Assembly: GCA_023511585.1 (NCBI GenBank)
Contig: JAIMBF010000017.1
Span: 1 to 46,648 of the forward strand
Reading direction: 5' to 3'
Source: Terriglobia bacterium
GTDB lineage: Bacteria > Pseudomonadota > Alphaproteobacteria > Acetobacterales > Acetobacteraceae
Length of the DNA: 46,648 bases
Part shown: piece by piece, positions 1 through 9,049 of the stretch
How positions within the stretch are numbered: the first letter of the stretch is position 1
Layout: each line of letters starts with the position of its first letter
Made by a program: the position numbers and the translations under genes
Notes under the pieces: generated by a model
What the model was told of the DNA's origin: nothing
What the model saw: the letters and a program-made list of their open reading frames with translations, nothing else
Database searches by the model: none

Positions 1-773
1 TTTCGCACCGCAAACCGGTCGGTAATACCGATCACGGTTTCGGAACCGCCGAGGAACAGCACGCCGTCCGGCGCCATTTGCCTCGCTATGGCCTCCAGCA
101 CCTGCTGCTTCGTTTTCGGCGCAAAATAGAGCAAGACATTGCGGCAAAACACGATGTCGAATAGGCCCAGCGGCTTGAGATCCTCCAACAGGTTCCAGCG
201 CCGAAATTCCACCATCTTGCGAAGCGGCTCGATCACGCGCCAGCCGGTCTGCTCTTTGCGAAAGTATTTGGCAAGCATTTGCATAGGTAGGCCGCGCTGA
301 ATTTCGAACTGGGAATAAAGCCCTTCTTGCGCGCGCGCGATCTGCGCCGACGAAATATCCGTCCCCAAAATCTCGATCTCGCAATCCTTAAGTTCCGGCA
401 TCTCCGCAATGGTCATGGCAATGGAATACGCTTCTTGTCCCGAAGCCGTTGCTGCCGACCATATGCGAATTTTCGCGTTCTTGGGGCGCGCGGCGTGAAG
501 CTCCAGCAAAGCGGAACGGAGAAAGATAAAAGGCGACCGATCGCGGAAGAATTGCGTTTCATTGGTGGTCATCAATTCTACCACGCGCGAGATCAAGTTT
601 TCCGCGGAGGGTTTGCACAATCGGTTGGCCAGCGCGTCCAGATTTGGAATTTGGTTTTCTCGCAAAAGGGGCGTAAGCCGGCTTTCAAAAAGATATTGTT
701 TATCCGCGCCGAGCTCGAGCCCTGATCGCGCGCGCAAAAGTTCCGCAATGATTTCATACGTTGTGGAATTCAC
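1..773 (-). CDS. cheR: Chemotaxis protein methyltransferase CheR (3' end outside window)
   Basis: CheR uses S-adenosylmethionine to methylate glutamates on chemoreceptors in the cytoplasm, opposing CheB. About 257 codons are visible; the C-terminus lies beyond the left edge. An N-terminal helical domain (about 1-95) ends in TNETQFFRD (residues 70-78), the family signature. The methyltransferase domain follows, with the SAM-binding segment IWSAATASGQEAYS (about 104-117), an acidic GTDIS (137-141) and FCRNVLLYF (209-217). The Cys usual in the first SAM loop is Ala here. I chose the GTG at 773 because it overlaps the cheB stop as GTGA, the normal coupling for the last gene of this operon, and gives a standard N-terminus. 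Confidence 0.93.
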   Translation of the reverse strand, partial: MNSTTYEIIAELLRARSGLELGADKQYLFESRLTPLLRENQIPNLDALANRLCKPSAENLISRVVELMTTNETQFFRDRSPFIFLRSALLELHAARPKNAKIRIWSAATASGQEAYSIAMTIAEMPELKDCEIEILGTDISSAQIARAQEGLYSQFEIQRGLPMQMLAKYFRKEQTGWRVIEPLRKMVEFRRWNLLEDLKPLGLFDIVFCRNVLLYFAPKTKQQVLEAIARQMAPDGVLFLGGSETVIGITDRFAVR

Positions 774-1846
774 GCGCGCAGCATCCGCAAGACGTATGGA
801 GCAATCTCACGAAGCGGCAAGACTGCGTGGCAAAGGCCGGCCTGCGCAATCGCCCCGGGCATGCCCCAGACCACGCTGGTTGCCTCGTCTTGCGCGATGG
901 CCGCGCCGCCGTGCTCCACAACCAGGCGCGTTCCGGCAAGCCCGTCTTGCCCCATGCCGGTCAGCATCACCACCAGCACTCTTCCCGGGCATGCGCTATC
1001 GGCGCTGCGGAGCATAGGATCCACCGAGGGCCGGCAGAAATTTTCCGGCGGGGATTGCGAAAGACGCACGCGCAATTGCTGGGTTCCGTTCGTTTCGATC
1101 AACATATGATGTTCGCCGGGGGCAACCAAAAGCCGGCCCGGTTCGAGCACATCGCCGTTGCGTGCTTCGCTGCAGACCATGCCGCCGAGCCTGCTCAAAT
1201 GCTCGGCAAAATAGGCCGTGAACAAGGGCGGCATGTGTTGAGTCAGAACAACCGGAACGGGGACATTTCGGCCAAGCGCCTCGACAAACGTGAACAAGGC
1301 TTGCGGCCCGCCGGTGGAAGCCCCGATTGCGAGCAGTTTCGGCGGCAGAAGCGGGGCAGGGCGAAGCGAGAGGCGCGGCCGGGGAGGGTTCGGTTGCACG
1401 CGGGCCCTATCGCGCGCTCGGCGTAAGCGGGCCAGACTTCGAATTTTGTTAAGAAGATCCCGACGAAAGGAGTCATCGGCGATTTCGGAAGCGCTCGGTT
1501 TGGTGATATAATCGGCAGCGCCGAGTTTCAGTGCGCGCAGCGTAACATCCGCGCCGCGGGTGGTCAGCGTGGAGATCATAATCACCTGTAGGTCCGGATC
1601 CGCCTCGTGAAGCAGCGGCAAAGCGCGAAGCCCGTCCATGACGGGCATTTCAATGTCGAGCAGAAGCACATCGATCTTTCGTGAAGCGGCGCTCTCGCGG
1701 ATCAAACGCACGGCGTCTTCGCCGTTGCTTGCCCGTGCCACTACGGAGATCTCGGTTTCGGCATCGAGAAGCCGCCCGAGCGCGGCACGGATCACGGCGG
1801 AATCGTCGCAAATCGCGACACGGATGGGGTCTTCGTGCAATGGCAT
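770..1846 (-). CDS. cheB: Protein-glutamate methylesterase/glutaminase CheB
   Basis: CheB is a response regulator that, when phosphorylated by CheA, demethylates and deamidates chemoreceptors. The N-terminal receiver domain has the acidic pair ICDDS, phospho-acceptor Asp64 in LLLDIEMPVMDG, and a TKPS lysine loop. After a basic/proline linker comes the esterase domain, with catalytic Ser177 (GASTGG), His204 (TQHMP) and Asp301 (GMGQDG). The chosen ATG gives 358 residues, normal for the family; an in-frame TTG six codons upstream (1864) is possible. It sits between cheY and cheR in the minus-strand operon and shares four bases with cheR. Confidence 0.95.
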   Translation of the reverse strand: MPLHEDPIRVAICDDSAVIRAALGRLLDAETEISVVARASNGEDAVRLIRESAASRKIDVLLLDIEMPVMDGLRALPLLHEADPDLQVIMISTLTTRGADVTLRALKLGAADYITKPSASEIADDSFRRDLLNKIRSLARLRRARDRARVQPNPPRPRLSLRPAPLLPPKLLAIGASTGGPQALFTFVEALGRNVPVPVVLTQHMPPLFTAYFAEHLSRLGGMVCSEARNGDVLEPGRLLVAPGEHHMLIETNGTQQLRVRLSQSPPENFCRPSVDPMLRSADSACPGRVLVVMLTGMGQDGLAGTRLVVEHGGAAIAQDEATSVVWGMPGAIAQAGLCHAVLPLREIAPYVLRMLRA

Positions 1847-1869
1847 GGCAGAAATGGAGAACAATTTCG

Positions 1870-2247
1870 TTACAGCAAGCCGACCTGCTGGAATTTTCCG
1901 ACTAAAATCTCCTCATCAAACGGCTTCATAATAAATTCCTGTGCGCCGTTCGCGATCGCTTGTTCGATGTATTTCATATCGGTTTCCGAGGTGCAGAAAA
2001 TCACCGGCGGGGTGTCCGAGCCGTATTCTCCGTGTAAGGTTCGCAGGAATTGAAGCCCGTTGAGTTCCGGCATATTCCAATCAAGAAGAATGCAATCCGG
2101 CATTTCTTGTCGGCATGCCTCTAAAGCAATTTTTCCATTTTCCGCTTCCCGAACCGAAAAGCCGTGCGCTTCCAAAATCCGCCGTGCCACGCAGCGCGCA
2201 ACACGGCTATCATCCACAACCAAACAGGAGCGTTGTGAGCCCGTCAT
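1870..2247 (-). CDS. cheY: Chemotaxis response regulator CheY
   Basis: A 125-residue single-domain receiver, the usual size for CheY, which carries the signal from CheA to the flagellar motor switch. It shows the acidic pair VDDS (11-14), phospho-acceptor Asp56 in LLDWNMPELNG, a switch Thr/Ser region (CTSE) and the conserved Lys in MKPFDEE. A GAGGGT ribosome binding site precedes the ATG and overlaps the end of cheW. Phenylalanine is the only aromatic near the C-terminal face. The operon also carries a second receiver at the CheA C-terminus, so this may not be the only phosphate acceptor. Confidence 0.93.
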   Translation of the reverse strand: MTGSQRSCLVVDDSRVARCVARRILEAHGFSVREAENGKIALEACRQEMPDCILLDWNMPELNGLQFLRTLHGEYGSDTPPVIFCTSETDMKYIEQAIANGAQEFIMKPFDEEILVGKFQQVGLL

Positions 2248-2254
2248 GGCACCC

Positions 2255-2761
2255 TCAATGCCGCTGGTCGCTCAGCGAAAGCAGCTTTGCGACGTCGAGA
2301 ACGATCATCAATCGATCCTTCAGCCGATAAATCCCTGCACTGTGGGCCGCCCAATTCGGCAGGAGGTTGGGCGGGTTGCTTTCGAAATCGTTGGCGGAAA
2401 GGTTCAAAACTTCATGAACCTGATCGACAAGAAGCGCATAAAGTTCGTTGCCGCGTTCCGCCACCACCGCCATGCGCCGCATGCCGGCCGGGGCGGGGGG
2501 AAGGTGCAATCGGCGGCGAACGTCAATGGCGGTGACAATCCGCCCGCGGAGATTTAAATTGCCGGCGATTTCGGGCGGCGCCAGCGGAATACGCGTAATC
2601 TGCTGCTCGTTTAGAACGTCGCGTACGCCAAGCACCGGAATGCCGCAAAGTTGCTCGGCAATGCTGAGGGTGACGAAAGCGGTTTCTTCTTGCCGGATAG
2701 TGGTTTGAGTCTTCTGCATAGCGGGCAGCGAAATAACGGGCGAGTTAGGAAGAGCCTCCAT
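2255..2761 (-). CDS. cheW: Chemotaxis coupling protein CheW
   Basis: CheW links chemoreceptors to CheA in the receptor array. The protein is 168 residues, with a non-conserved N-terminal tail of about 25 residues and then a single CheW fold: FVTLSIAEQLCGIPVLGVRDV, the NLRG-x-IVTAIDVRRRL turn and the C-terminal LMIVLDVAKLL strand. It lies 21 bases after cheA and is followed immediately by cheY. An internal ATG at 2719 would remove the tail, but has no better ribosome binding site. The Arg/Gly-rich turn (NLRGRI) that contacts CheA is intact. Confidence 0.92.
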   Translation of the reverse strand: MEALPNSPVISLPAMQKTQTTIRQEETAFVTLSIAEQLCGIPVLGVRDVLNEQQITRIPLAPPEIAGNLNLRGRIVTAIDVRRRLHLPPAPAGMRRMAVVAERGNELYALLVDQVHEVLNLSANDFESNPPNLLPNWAAHSAGIYRLKDRLMIVLDVAKLLSLSDQRH

Positions 2762-2782
2762 GGCTTTTGCGGCCTTTTCGGT

Positions 2783-5446
2783 TCAGGCAGCCAATGCCGG
2801 CGCCGGCGGCCGCGCCAGACAGTGACGGATGCTTGCAATCAGGGCTTCACGGTCGAACTTCACGACATAATCCGTAAAGCCCGACTCGCGGGCGGTGTTT
2901 TTGTCGGCATCGCTGCTGCGCGAAGAAAGCGCGATCATCGGAAGCGTCCGCCAAGGCCCGCCGGCGCGTACGGCGCGGGCAAAAGCAAAGCCGTCCATCT
3001 CCGGCATTTCAATGTCGGAGATGATGGCATCAAAGGTCTGCCCGTCGTCACGCAGCCGCAGAGCCTGCACGGCGGTCGGAACGGCGGTGACGTGATAGCC
3101 CGAAGCATTCAGCATCGGGCCGATAAGGTCGCGAAAGAAATCGCTATCTTCCACAACAAGCAGACGCGCAGCCGTCTCTGCCTGCTCTACTTTGGTGATG
3201 GAGAACCAATCCTGGTGCGCTTGAGTGAGCCAATAGCTGATATCCACGATATCGGTGGCATGCCCGGCGATCACGGCGGTGCCGAGCAAACCCGGCCGCG
3301 CGGCGCCGAGTTCGATGCGCAGCTCGGTGGCCACGATATCGAGAATCTCATCCACCATCAAACCCATAATCCGCCCGCGGTCGTTAAACACCAAGACCGC
3401 CTGGGTGGGTTCTTCGCTTTCTTGGTCATGCATGGAGATCAACGGCATCAGCTGGCCGCGATACTGCGTCACCTTGCCGCCGCTAACATGCTCGATCTGC
3501 TCGCGCGGAATGTCTTCCAAGCGGGCCACCAGCGCCAGCGGCACCGCTTTGATCATGGAACTTCCGGCACGGAAGAGAAGCATGTTCGTTTTTTCCGTTT
3601 CCACCGCAGTTTCGGAAGAGAGCATTTTGCCCTGCAAATATTTTTCTTCCTCCGCATTCAAGCCGATCGCGCGTGCCATGCCGTTTATATCCAATATCAT
3701 AATCACGGATCCGTCGCCCAGAATCGTGTTACCGGAAAACAAGGTGATATGACGCAAGATCGCGGCAACGGGTTTGACGACAATTTCTTCCGTATCGAAG
3801 ATACGATCGACGATAATACCGAACAGGTTTGCCCCGACCTGGACAACAATCACGTAATAATGGGCTTGCTCTTCGATGGAAAACGGCGCAAGCTGCAGCA
3901 ATTCGTTCAGCGCGACCAGGGGGAGAAGCCGGTTTCGCAGCCGTAAGACGAGCGTGGTGTTGATCCGTTCGATCACCGGCTGGGCCTCGTTTCCGTTGCC
4001 GTGCGTGCGCGCATGCACAAGCTCCTGCACGCTGATTTGTGGGATCGCAAACCGCTCGCCGCCGGCTTCCACAATCAGCGCGGAGACGATGGCCAAAGTC
4101 AGCGGGATTTTGATGGTAAAGGTCGTGCCGAGGCCCGGCACGCTTTTCACATCGATGGTGCCGCCGATGCGCTCCACATTGGTTTTGACGACATCCATCC
4201 CCACGCCGCGTCCGGAAACCGCGGAGACGTTAGCGGCAGTGGAGAATCCGGCGCGAAAGATAAAGCGCTGAATTTGGCTCTCCGACATCGCCGCAAGCTC
4301 GGCTTCGGTGGCAAGCCCGAGCGCAAGCGCCTTGGCACGGATGCGTTCCGTCGAAAGGCCGCGGCCGTCATCGCTCACCTCAATAATAATGTGTCCGCCT
4401 TCATGAAACGCATTGAGGCTGATGCGCCCGGTCTCCGGCTTATCGGCGGCGCGCCGCTCTTCCGGCGATTCCAGGCCATGATCCGCCGAATTCCGCACCA
4501 TGTGGGTCAGCGGATCCTTAATCAGTTCCAAGACTTGGCGGTCGAGCTCGGTCTCGGCGCCGTGCATGACAAGCTCGATTTTTTTGCCGAGCTCGTGTGA
4601 AAGATCCCGCACCAGCCGCGGCAGCTTGTTCCAGGCGTTGCCGATGGGTTGCATGCGCGACTTCATCACGCCTTCCTGCAATTCCGACGTGATTTGCGAA
4701 AGCCTCTGCAAGGGTAAGGAAAAAGCCGCATTCTCCTGCTTGCGGGCGAGCTGCAGCAATTGGTTGCGCGTCAGCACCAGCTCGCTCACCAAAGTCATCA
4801 AATGTTCCAGTACATCAACGGAAACGCGAATGGTCTGCGCGGAAGGCGCGGCTTCGGCGGGGCTCGCGCTATCCGCGGGGGAAACAACCGGAGCAGCCTG
4901 CCGGGCTGCTTCGGCCGGCGCCGGTTGCGGCTCTTGCGCTTGCGGCTGCTCTGCTTGCGGTTGGGGCTGCGGCGGTTCCGCCGGCGCTGCCGGCATTTCG
5001 GCGGCTGGGGCGGCCGCGAGGGCGGCTTCCGGGGCAACGGTGGGTTCGGCGGCCGTCACCGGCGGCTTTTCGCCGGCCGCCGCGGCATTCAGCGCGGCAA
5101 TCAAGGCTTCATCATCGCCCGCGGGTTCCTGCCCGGTCTCGGCAAGCCCGGCCAGAATCCGCTTGATCTGGTCCGCCGTGGTCAGGATCAGGCTCACAAT
5201 CTCGGCCGTCGGCGTCAGCCTGCCCTCTCGCAGCATGCCCAGAACGTTTTCCGCCGCATGCGCAACCCGCTCCAGGCGGGCGAGGCCGAGAAACCCGCAT
5301 GTTCCTTTAATGGTGTGTACCAGCCGGAAAATAAGCGAGAGGGTGGCGATATCGCCCGGCACTTGCTCAAGCTTCACCAGGGCGACATCGAGCTCCGCCA
5401 GGTTTTCGCTGGTCTCGGTGATAAAATCGGCGAGCAGATCGTCCAT
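2783..5446 (-). CDS. cheA: Hybrid chemotaxis histidine kinase CheA with tandem CheW-like domains and C-terminal receiver
   Basis: CheA autophosphorylates in response to receptors and passes phosphate to CheY and CheB. This 887-residue form has an Hpt domain (about 1-105; phospho-His44 in RLVHTIKGTCG), a Pro/Ala/Gln-rich linker (about 125-205) in place of a recognisable CheY-binding P2 domain, a dimerisation helix pair (about 205-265), an ATPase domain with N box HMVRNSADHG (315-324), G1 DDGRG (359-363) and G2 GRGVGMDVV (412-420), then two CheW-like regulatory domains (about 450-600 and 618-745) and a receiver with Asp811. The open frame extends 188 codons further upstream, but that part overlaps chpT in another frame and is compositionally a shadow. 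The ATG at 5446 with GAAAGAG upstream gives the natural Hpt start MDDLLADF. Confidence 0.95.
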   Translation of the reverse strand: MDDLLADFITETSENLAELDVALVKLEQVPGDIATLSLIFRLVHTIKGTCGFLGLARLERVAHAAENVLGMLREGRLTPTAEIVSLILTTADQIKRILAGLAETGQEPAGDDEALIAALNAAAAGEKPPVTAAEPTVAPEAALAAAPAAEMPAAPAEPPQPQPQAEQPQAQEPQPAPAEAARQAAPVVSPADSASPAEAAPSAQTIRVSVDVLEHLMTLVSELVLTRNQLLQLARKQENAAFSLPLQRLSQITSELQEGVMKSRMQPIGNAWNKLPRLVRDLSHELGKKIELVMHGAETELDRQVLELIKDPLTHMVRNSADHGLESPEERRAADKPETGRISLNAFHEGGHIIIEVSDDGRGLSTERIRAKALALGLATEAELAAMSESQIQRFIFRAGFSTAANVSAVSGRGVGMDVVKTNVERIGGTIDVKSVPGLGTTFTIKIPLTLAIVSALIVEAGGERFAIPQISVQELVHARTHGNGNEAQPVIERINTTLVLRLRNRLLPLVALNELLQLAPFSIEEQAHYYVIVVQVGANLFGIIVDRIFDTEEIVVKPVAAILRHITLFSGNTILGDGSVIMILDINGMARAIGLNAEEEKYLQGKMLSSETAVETEKTNMLLFRAGSSMIKAVPLALVARLEDIPREQIEHVSGGKVTQYRGQLMPLISMHDQESEEPTQAVLVFNDRGRIMGLMVDEILDIVATELRIELGAARPGLLGTAVIAGHATDIVDISYWLTQAHQDWFSITKVEQAETAARLLVVEDSDFFRDLIGPMLNASGYHVTAVPTAVQALRLRDDGQTFDAIISDIEMPEMDGFAFARAVRAGGPWRTLPMIALSSRSSDADKNTARESGFTDYVVKFDREALIASIRHCLARPPAPALAA

Positions 5447-5559
5447 GGCATACTCTTTCGGGGCTTGGCGTTGCGGGCTTATCGCCCTCCTCATCGCCCA
5501 ACCCTGCCAGCAACCCGCCAACAAACCGTAAAGGCCGAGACGAACCCGTTCTTTGCGCG

Positions 5560-6231
5560 TTAAGAAGCGAAGGGGCGTAGAAACAACGGGCTCGGCTTTT
5601 GGCCCGCCGCCTCGCTCGCGGGCAACAAAAAGCACAATTGCAACCCGCTTTCCTGCGCCAGCAAAGCGGTCAGCGGCGCCTGCACCTGCCGCGGCCCTTC
5701 CAGGTTCCGCCAGGCCGAGCAGGGATCTATCAGCATTTCGGCCAGCGCCGCGGGCCACGCCGCGCGCGGGCCCTCGATCGTCGTCACAATGCCGAGCTCC
5801 GGGCTTCCCTGCAAGGCCGCGCGGCCTTCGCCGCAGAGGCTTTCCGCCCCGAGCAGCGCGAGGTTGAGCAGCAGCCGCGCAATATGGGGCGGAAAGCTGG
5901 CTTCTTCGTCCAGCCCGGAAAGGTCGATCTGCACGCGCCGTCCCACCGGCGCCCCCGCCAAAAGTTCCTGGAGCTGCGAGCGATCCATCGTGGATGCCGC
6001 AACGCCCCATGCCGCGCGCAAAAGGTGCAGCCGCCGGGTGAGCTCATGGGCCGTGTCCCGGGCAAGCACCACCGCCTCGTTCCCGGCGCCGGGCTGTTCG
6101 GCGGCAAGCTCCAGCACGCCCAGCAGCGAACCGCTCACCCCGGCAAGTTCGTGGCAGAGCCGGGTGGCCAGCAGCTCGGCAAGCTGGAGTGAGGGTGAAG
6201 AACCCGCAGGATTGGCATTCGGTTCCGTCAT
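5560..6231 (-). CDS. chpT: ChpT-like histidine phosphotransferase
   Basis: A 223-residue protein resembling ChpT, the alphaproteobacterial phosphotransferase that relays phosphate from CckA to CtrA and CpdR. The phospho-acceptor is probably His27 in LATRLCHELAG, which matches the DHp-like helix of ChpT. The rest resembles a degenerate Bergerat ATPase domain (LLLNLALLGAESL is the remnant N-box helix) without ATP-binding glycines, as in ChpT. It is the first gene of the che operon, 113 bases before cheA. That position could mean a dedicated chemotaxis/motility phosphorelay role or simply a conserved local arrangement. Assignment is by motif and fold pattern only. Confidence 0.8.
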   Translation of the reverse strand: MTEPNANPAGSSPSLQLAELLATRLCHELAGVSGSLLGVLELAAEQPGAGNEAVVLARDTAHELTRRLHLLRAAWGVAASTMDRSQLQELLAGAPVGRRVQIDLSGLDEEASFPPHIARLLLNLALLGAESLCGEGRAALQGSPELGIVTTIEGPRAAWPAALAEMLIDPCSAWRNLEGPRQVQAPLTALLAQESGLQLCFLLPASEAAGQKPSPLFLRPFAS

Positions 6232-6295
6232 TTCGCCTTACCCCAAGGAACGATTGGTGCTAGAAAACTTCCGTTTTGCCCGGAGGGTCGTTGGA

Positions 6296-6493
6296 ATGGC
6301 TTCGTCCGCTTTCGCCACACTGATGCCTGGTCAGTTCGTTCGCATGACCAATAAACCAGAGTGGGGCCTCGGCCAAATCCAATCCGTGGTTGATGCACGA
6401 GCGACTGTCAATTTCGAACACGCGGGTAAGATTTTGGTAAATCTGAATCTTGCCAGCTTGGAAATCGTGGAAGATGAACAACCTCTTGCATAA
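6296..6493 (+). CDS. Small DUF3553 family protein
   Basis: A 65-residue protein with the DUF3553 pattern: a [19 protein letters not shown] opening, VNFEHAGK in the middle and [12 protein letters not shown] at the end. The family is small and basic to neutral, found mostly in alphaproteobacteria, and has no established function. The fold is probably an SH3-like barrel similar to that of CarD/UvrD-tail domains, which is inference. The ATG has a GGAGG site nine bases upstream (6282-6286). The open frame extends upstream across chpT, but that part is antisense shadow. It is divergent from the che operon and 50 bases ahead of moaA. Confidence 0.8.
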   Translation: MASSAFATLMPGQFVRMTNKPEWGLGQIQSVVDARATVNFEHAGKILVNLNLASLEIVEDEQPLA

Positions 6494-6543
6494 ACCGGGG
6501 GAACGGCAAAAATGATGGCTCACGCGCGATAGGGAGGGCATGC

Positions 6544-7530
6544 ATGCGCGATCCGTTCGGACGACACATTATGTACTTGCGCATTTCGGTCACCGATCGC
6601 TGCGATCTCCGCTGCGTTTACTGCATGGCGGAGGATATGGTCTTCCTTCCCAAGGCGGAGGTTCTTTCGCTTGAGGAACTGGAACGGATCGCCTCCGCTT
6701 TCATTGCCCTCGGCGTGCGCAAGTTGCGGCTCACGGGCGGAGAGCCGTTGGTGCGGCGCAACGTCATGAGCCTCTTCCGCGCGCTTGGCCGGCATATCGG
6801 CCACGGCCTCGATGAACTCACGCTCACCACGAACGGCACGCAGCTCGCCCGTTTCGCCGGAGAACTGGCCGCGGCCGGGGTTCGGCGCGTCAATGTCAGC
6901 CTGGATACGCTTTCGCCGGAAAAGTTTGCCGCCATCACCCGCTGGGGCAAAATCGAAAAAACGCTGGAGGGGATTTTCGCCGCCAAAGCCGCGGGGCTTG
7001 CCATCAAAATCAATACCGTCGTGCTGAAAGATATCAATGAGGATGAAATCGACTCCCTCATCGCCTTCTGCGGCGAGCACGGCTTTGACTTGTGTCTGAT
7101 CGAAACCATGCCGATGGGCGAGATCAGCGAGGACCGCACCGCCCAATATGTTCCGCTTTCGCTGGTTCGCGCCCGTCTCAAGCAACATTGGACATTAACC
7201 GAGACGGATTACCGCACCGGCGGCCCGGCACGCTATTACACCATTGGGGAAACCGGCCGGCGCCTCGGCTTCATCACGCCGATGACCCACAATTTCTGCG
7301 AAAGCTGCAACCGCGTGCGCCTGACCTGCACCGGCATGCTTTATATGTGTCTGGGGCAGGATGATTCGGCGGATCTTCGTGCCGTGCTGCGTTCCGGGGC
7401 CACGGATGCGGAACTGCAAGCCGCTATTCTCGAGGCGATTGCACGCAAGCCGAAAGGCCATGATTTCGTCATCGACCGGCGCCACCAGCGCCCGGCCGTG
7501 GCGCGGCATATGAGCGTCACCGGCGGCTGA
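6544..7530 (+). CDS. moaA: GTP 3',8-cyclase MoaA (molybdenum cofactor biosynthesis)
   Basis: MoaA is a radical SAM enzyme that starts molybdopterin synthesis by converting GTP to 3',8-cyclo-GTP. The 328-residue protein carries the SAM-cluster cysteines Cys20, Cys24 and Cys27 (CDLRCVYC), the LTGGEP motif (63-68) and the substrate-side cluster Cys252, Cys255 and Cys269 in the family spacing CxxC-x13-C. It ends in Gly-Gly (VTGG), the C-terminal tail needed for catalysis in this family. The ribosome binding site AGGGAGGG lies just upstream of the chosen ATG. No other moa genes are in the window. Confidence 0.97.
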   Translation: MRDPFGRHIMYLRISVTDRCDLRCVYCMAEDMVFLPKAEVLSLEELERIASAFIALGVRKLRLTGGEPLVRRNVMSLFRALGRHIGHGLDELTLTTNGTQLARFAGELAAAGVRRVNVSLDTLSPEKFAAITRWGKIEKTLEGIFAAKAAGLAIKINTVVLKDINEDEIDSLIAFCGEHGFDLCLIETMPMGEISEDRTAQYVPLSLVRARLKQHWTLTETDYRTGGPARYYTIGETGRRLGFITPMTHNFCESCNRVRLTCTGMLYMCLGQDDSADLRAVLRSGATDAELQAAILEAIARKPKGHDFVIDRRHQRPAVARHMSVTGG

Positions 7531-7629
7531 GCCTTTCCGGCTCTTTTGTTCGTTTGCTTTCACTGCCCGTGCCGGAGGTCGGCACTTGAGCCCGCTGCGG
7601 AATACCGCTGCATACGGCGGGGCGCGGAC

Positions 7630-9018
7630 TCAACTCCGCAACAGCCGGCGCACCGCGCTGGAGGCATGCCGGCGCCCTTCGCCGACATAGGCCTCGTGAT
7701 ATTCCTCGATCTTGGCGGGGTCATACAGATAATTCACCATCACGGTGGCGCTTTCGCGCGCGCCTTTTTCCGAACGATCTCCCAAAATATTAATCCGCTC
7801 CAGCCTGGCGCCGTTGGTTAAATGAAAATGCGCCACCGGATCCAGCGCGCGTTTGCCGCGGCTTTCCTGCAAAAGGTAGCGGGCGCATAGCCGCAGCATC
7901 GGCGCTTCCACGGCGCGCACGAGGTTCGCGTTGCGATACCATCCGCGTTCCGCAAGAATCGCTGCAAGCGCGGCTTCGGGCGTCGGGTGCTCGCCGGGTG
8001 CTGCGGCCCGAATTGCCGCCGCTTCATCTTCCGAGAAAAACCCGGGCAAACCTTCCGCCATGCGCGCATCCAACCAGCGGCGAAATCCCGGAACCGGAGA
8101 GAGGGTGGCGAAGGTCTTCAGGTTTCGGAACTCGTCCGAAAGCAAGCCCACCACCCGCTTGATAAGGAAGTTGCCAAAACTGATTCCGGAAAGCCCCCGA
8201 TGACAGTTGCTGATGGAATAAAAAATGGCGGTATCCGCCGTGTGGGGATCCTGCAGGGGCGCCTTTTCATCCAGCAGCCGTTGCACGTTTCCCACAATGC
8301 CTTCCACCAACGCCACTTCCACAAAAATCAGCGGCTCATCCGGCATGCGCGGGTGGAAAAAGGCATAGCAACGGCGATCAGAATCCAGCCGATTCTTTAA
8401 ATCGCGCCATGAGCGGATTTCATGAACCGCCTCGTATCCCACCAGTTTTTCCAAGAGTGTGGCGGGGCTGGACCAATCGATCCGGCGGAGTTCCAAAAAG
8501 CCGACATCAAACCAGTTGGCCAGCAGCCCGCGCAGATCGGCATCCAGCGCGACAAGCTCGGGGTCGTTGGCCATCATATCCAGCACGGTCGCCCGAAGAT
8601 CTACCAAGAACTTGATCCCGTCGGGGATGGTGGTGAATTGCGTCAGCAGGCGAATCCGCCTCGGCTCCAAGGCCCGGCGCAGCCGCATCTGGGCGTGCGC
8701 GCGTTGCGTGGCGTCATTGGCCGCTTGCAGCTCGGCCAAGGCGGTTTCCACCGCGTCTTGGTCCGCATCGAAGCTGGCCAAGGTGCGCAGAAACTGATGC
8801 CGCCCCTCCGTATCCAGGCGCAGATAGGTCTCGGCCAGTTTGGCCGCGCGGTTGCGTGCGCTCACCTCGCCGCCGCGGCCGGCCAGGCAGGCGCGCATCT
8901 GCCCTTCGATGCTGTCGTCGTCTTCGCGCCCGACGCCGGAGGCCATCTCGCGCCAGACCGAGGTAATGCGGCGGATGGCACGGTCGAGTAACCCGGTGGG
9001 TGCGGCAATTTCGCTCAT
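7630..9018 (-). CDS. Malonyl-CoA decarboxylase
   Basis: This cytoplasmic enzyme converts malonyl-CoA to acetyl-CoA and CO2. The 462-residue protein matches the bacterial MCD family over its whole length: an N-terminal helical domain (about 1-150), then the acetyltransferase-like catalytic domain with FYSISNCHRGLSGISFGNF, TFATLSPVPGFRRWL and the C-terminal HFHLTNGARLERINI, where the catalytic His lies, followed by GARESATVMVNYLY. AGGA lies eight bases before the ATG. It converges on moaA. The rhizobial partners (malonyl-CoA synthetase, malonate transporter, MatR regulator) are not adjacent, so the malonyl-CoA source is unclear. Confidence 0.94.
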   Translation of the reverse strand: MSEIAAPTGLLDRAIRRITSVWREMASGVGREDDDSIEGQMRACLAGRGGEVSARNRAAKLAETYLRLDTEGRHQFLRTLASFDADQDAVETALAELQAANDATQRAHAQMRLRRALEPRRIRLLTQFTTIPDGIKFLVDLRATVLDMMANDPELVALDADLRGLLANWFDVGFLELRRIDWSSPATLLEKLVGYEAVHEIRSWRDLKNRLDSDRRCYAFFHPRMPDEPLIFVEVALVEGIVGNVQRLLDEKAPLQDPHTADTAIFYSISNCHRGLSGISFGNFLIKRVVGLLSDEFRNLKTFATLSPVPGFRRWLDARMAEGLPGFFSEDEAAAIRAAAPGEHPTPEAALAAILAERGWYRNANLVRAVEAPMLRLCARYLLQESRGKRALDPVAHFHLTNGARLERINILGDRSEKGARESATVMVNYLYDPAKIEEYHEAYVGEGRRHASSAVRRLLRS

Positions 9019-9049
9019 CGGCTCATCCTACTGCTCTATCGAGGTTATT

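Noticed and set aside
2651-3946. A 431-codon open frame on the plus strand opposite cheA/cheW
   Set aside because: It lies wholly antisense to genes with clear family motifs and has shadow-type composition rich in Arg, His and Gly. No conserved pattern was seen.
5447-6010. N-terminal extension of cheA by 188 codons
   Set aside because: It overlaps chpT in another frame and lacks any domain; the Hpt start at 5446 has a ribosome binding site and a natural N-terminus.
7569-7585. GTGCCG-GAGGT-CGGCAC hairpin between moaA and malonyl-CoA decarboxylase
   Set aside because: A 6-bp hairpin between convergent genes is suggestive, but there is no T-run on either side, so I did not call a terminator.
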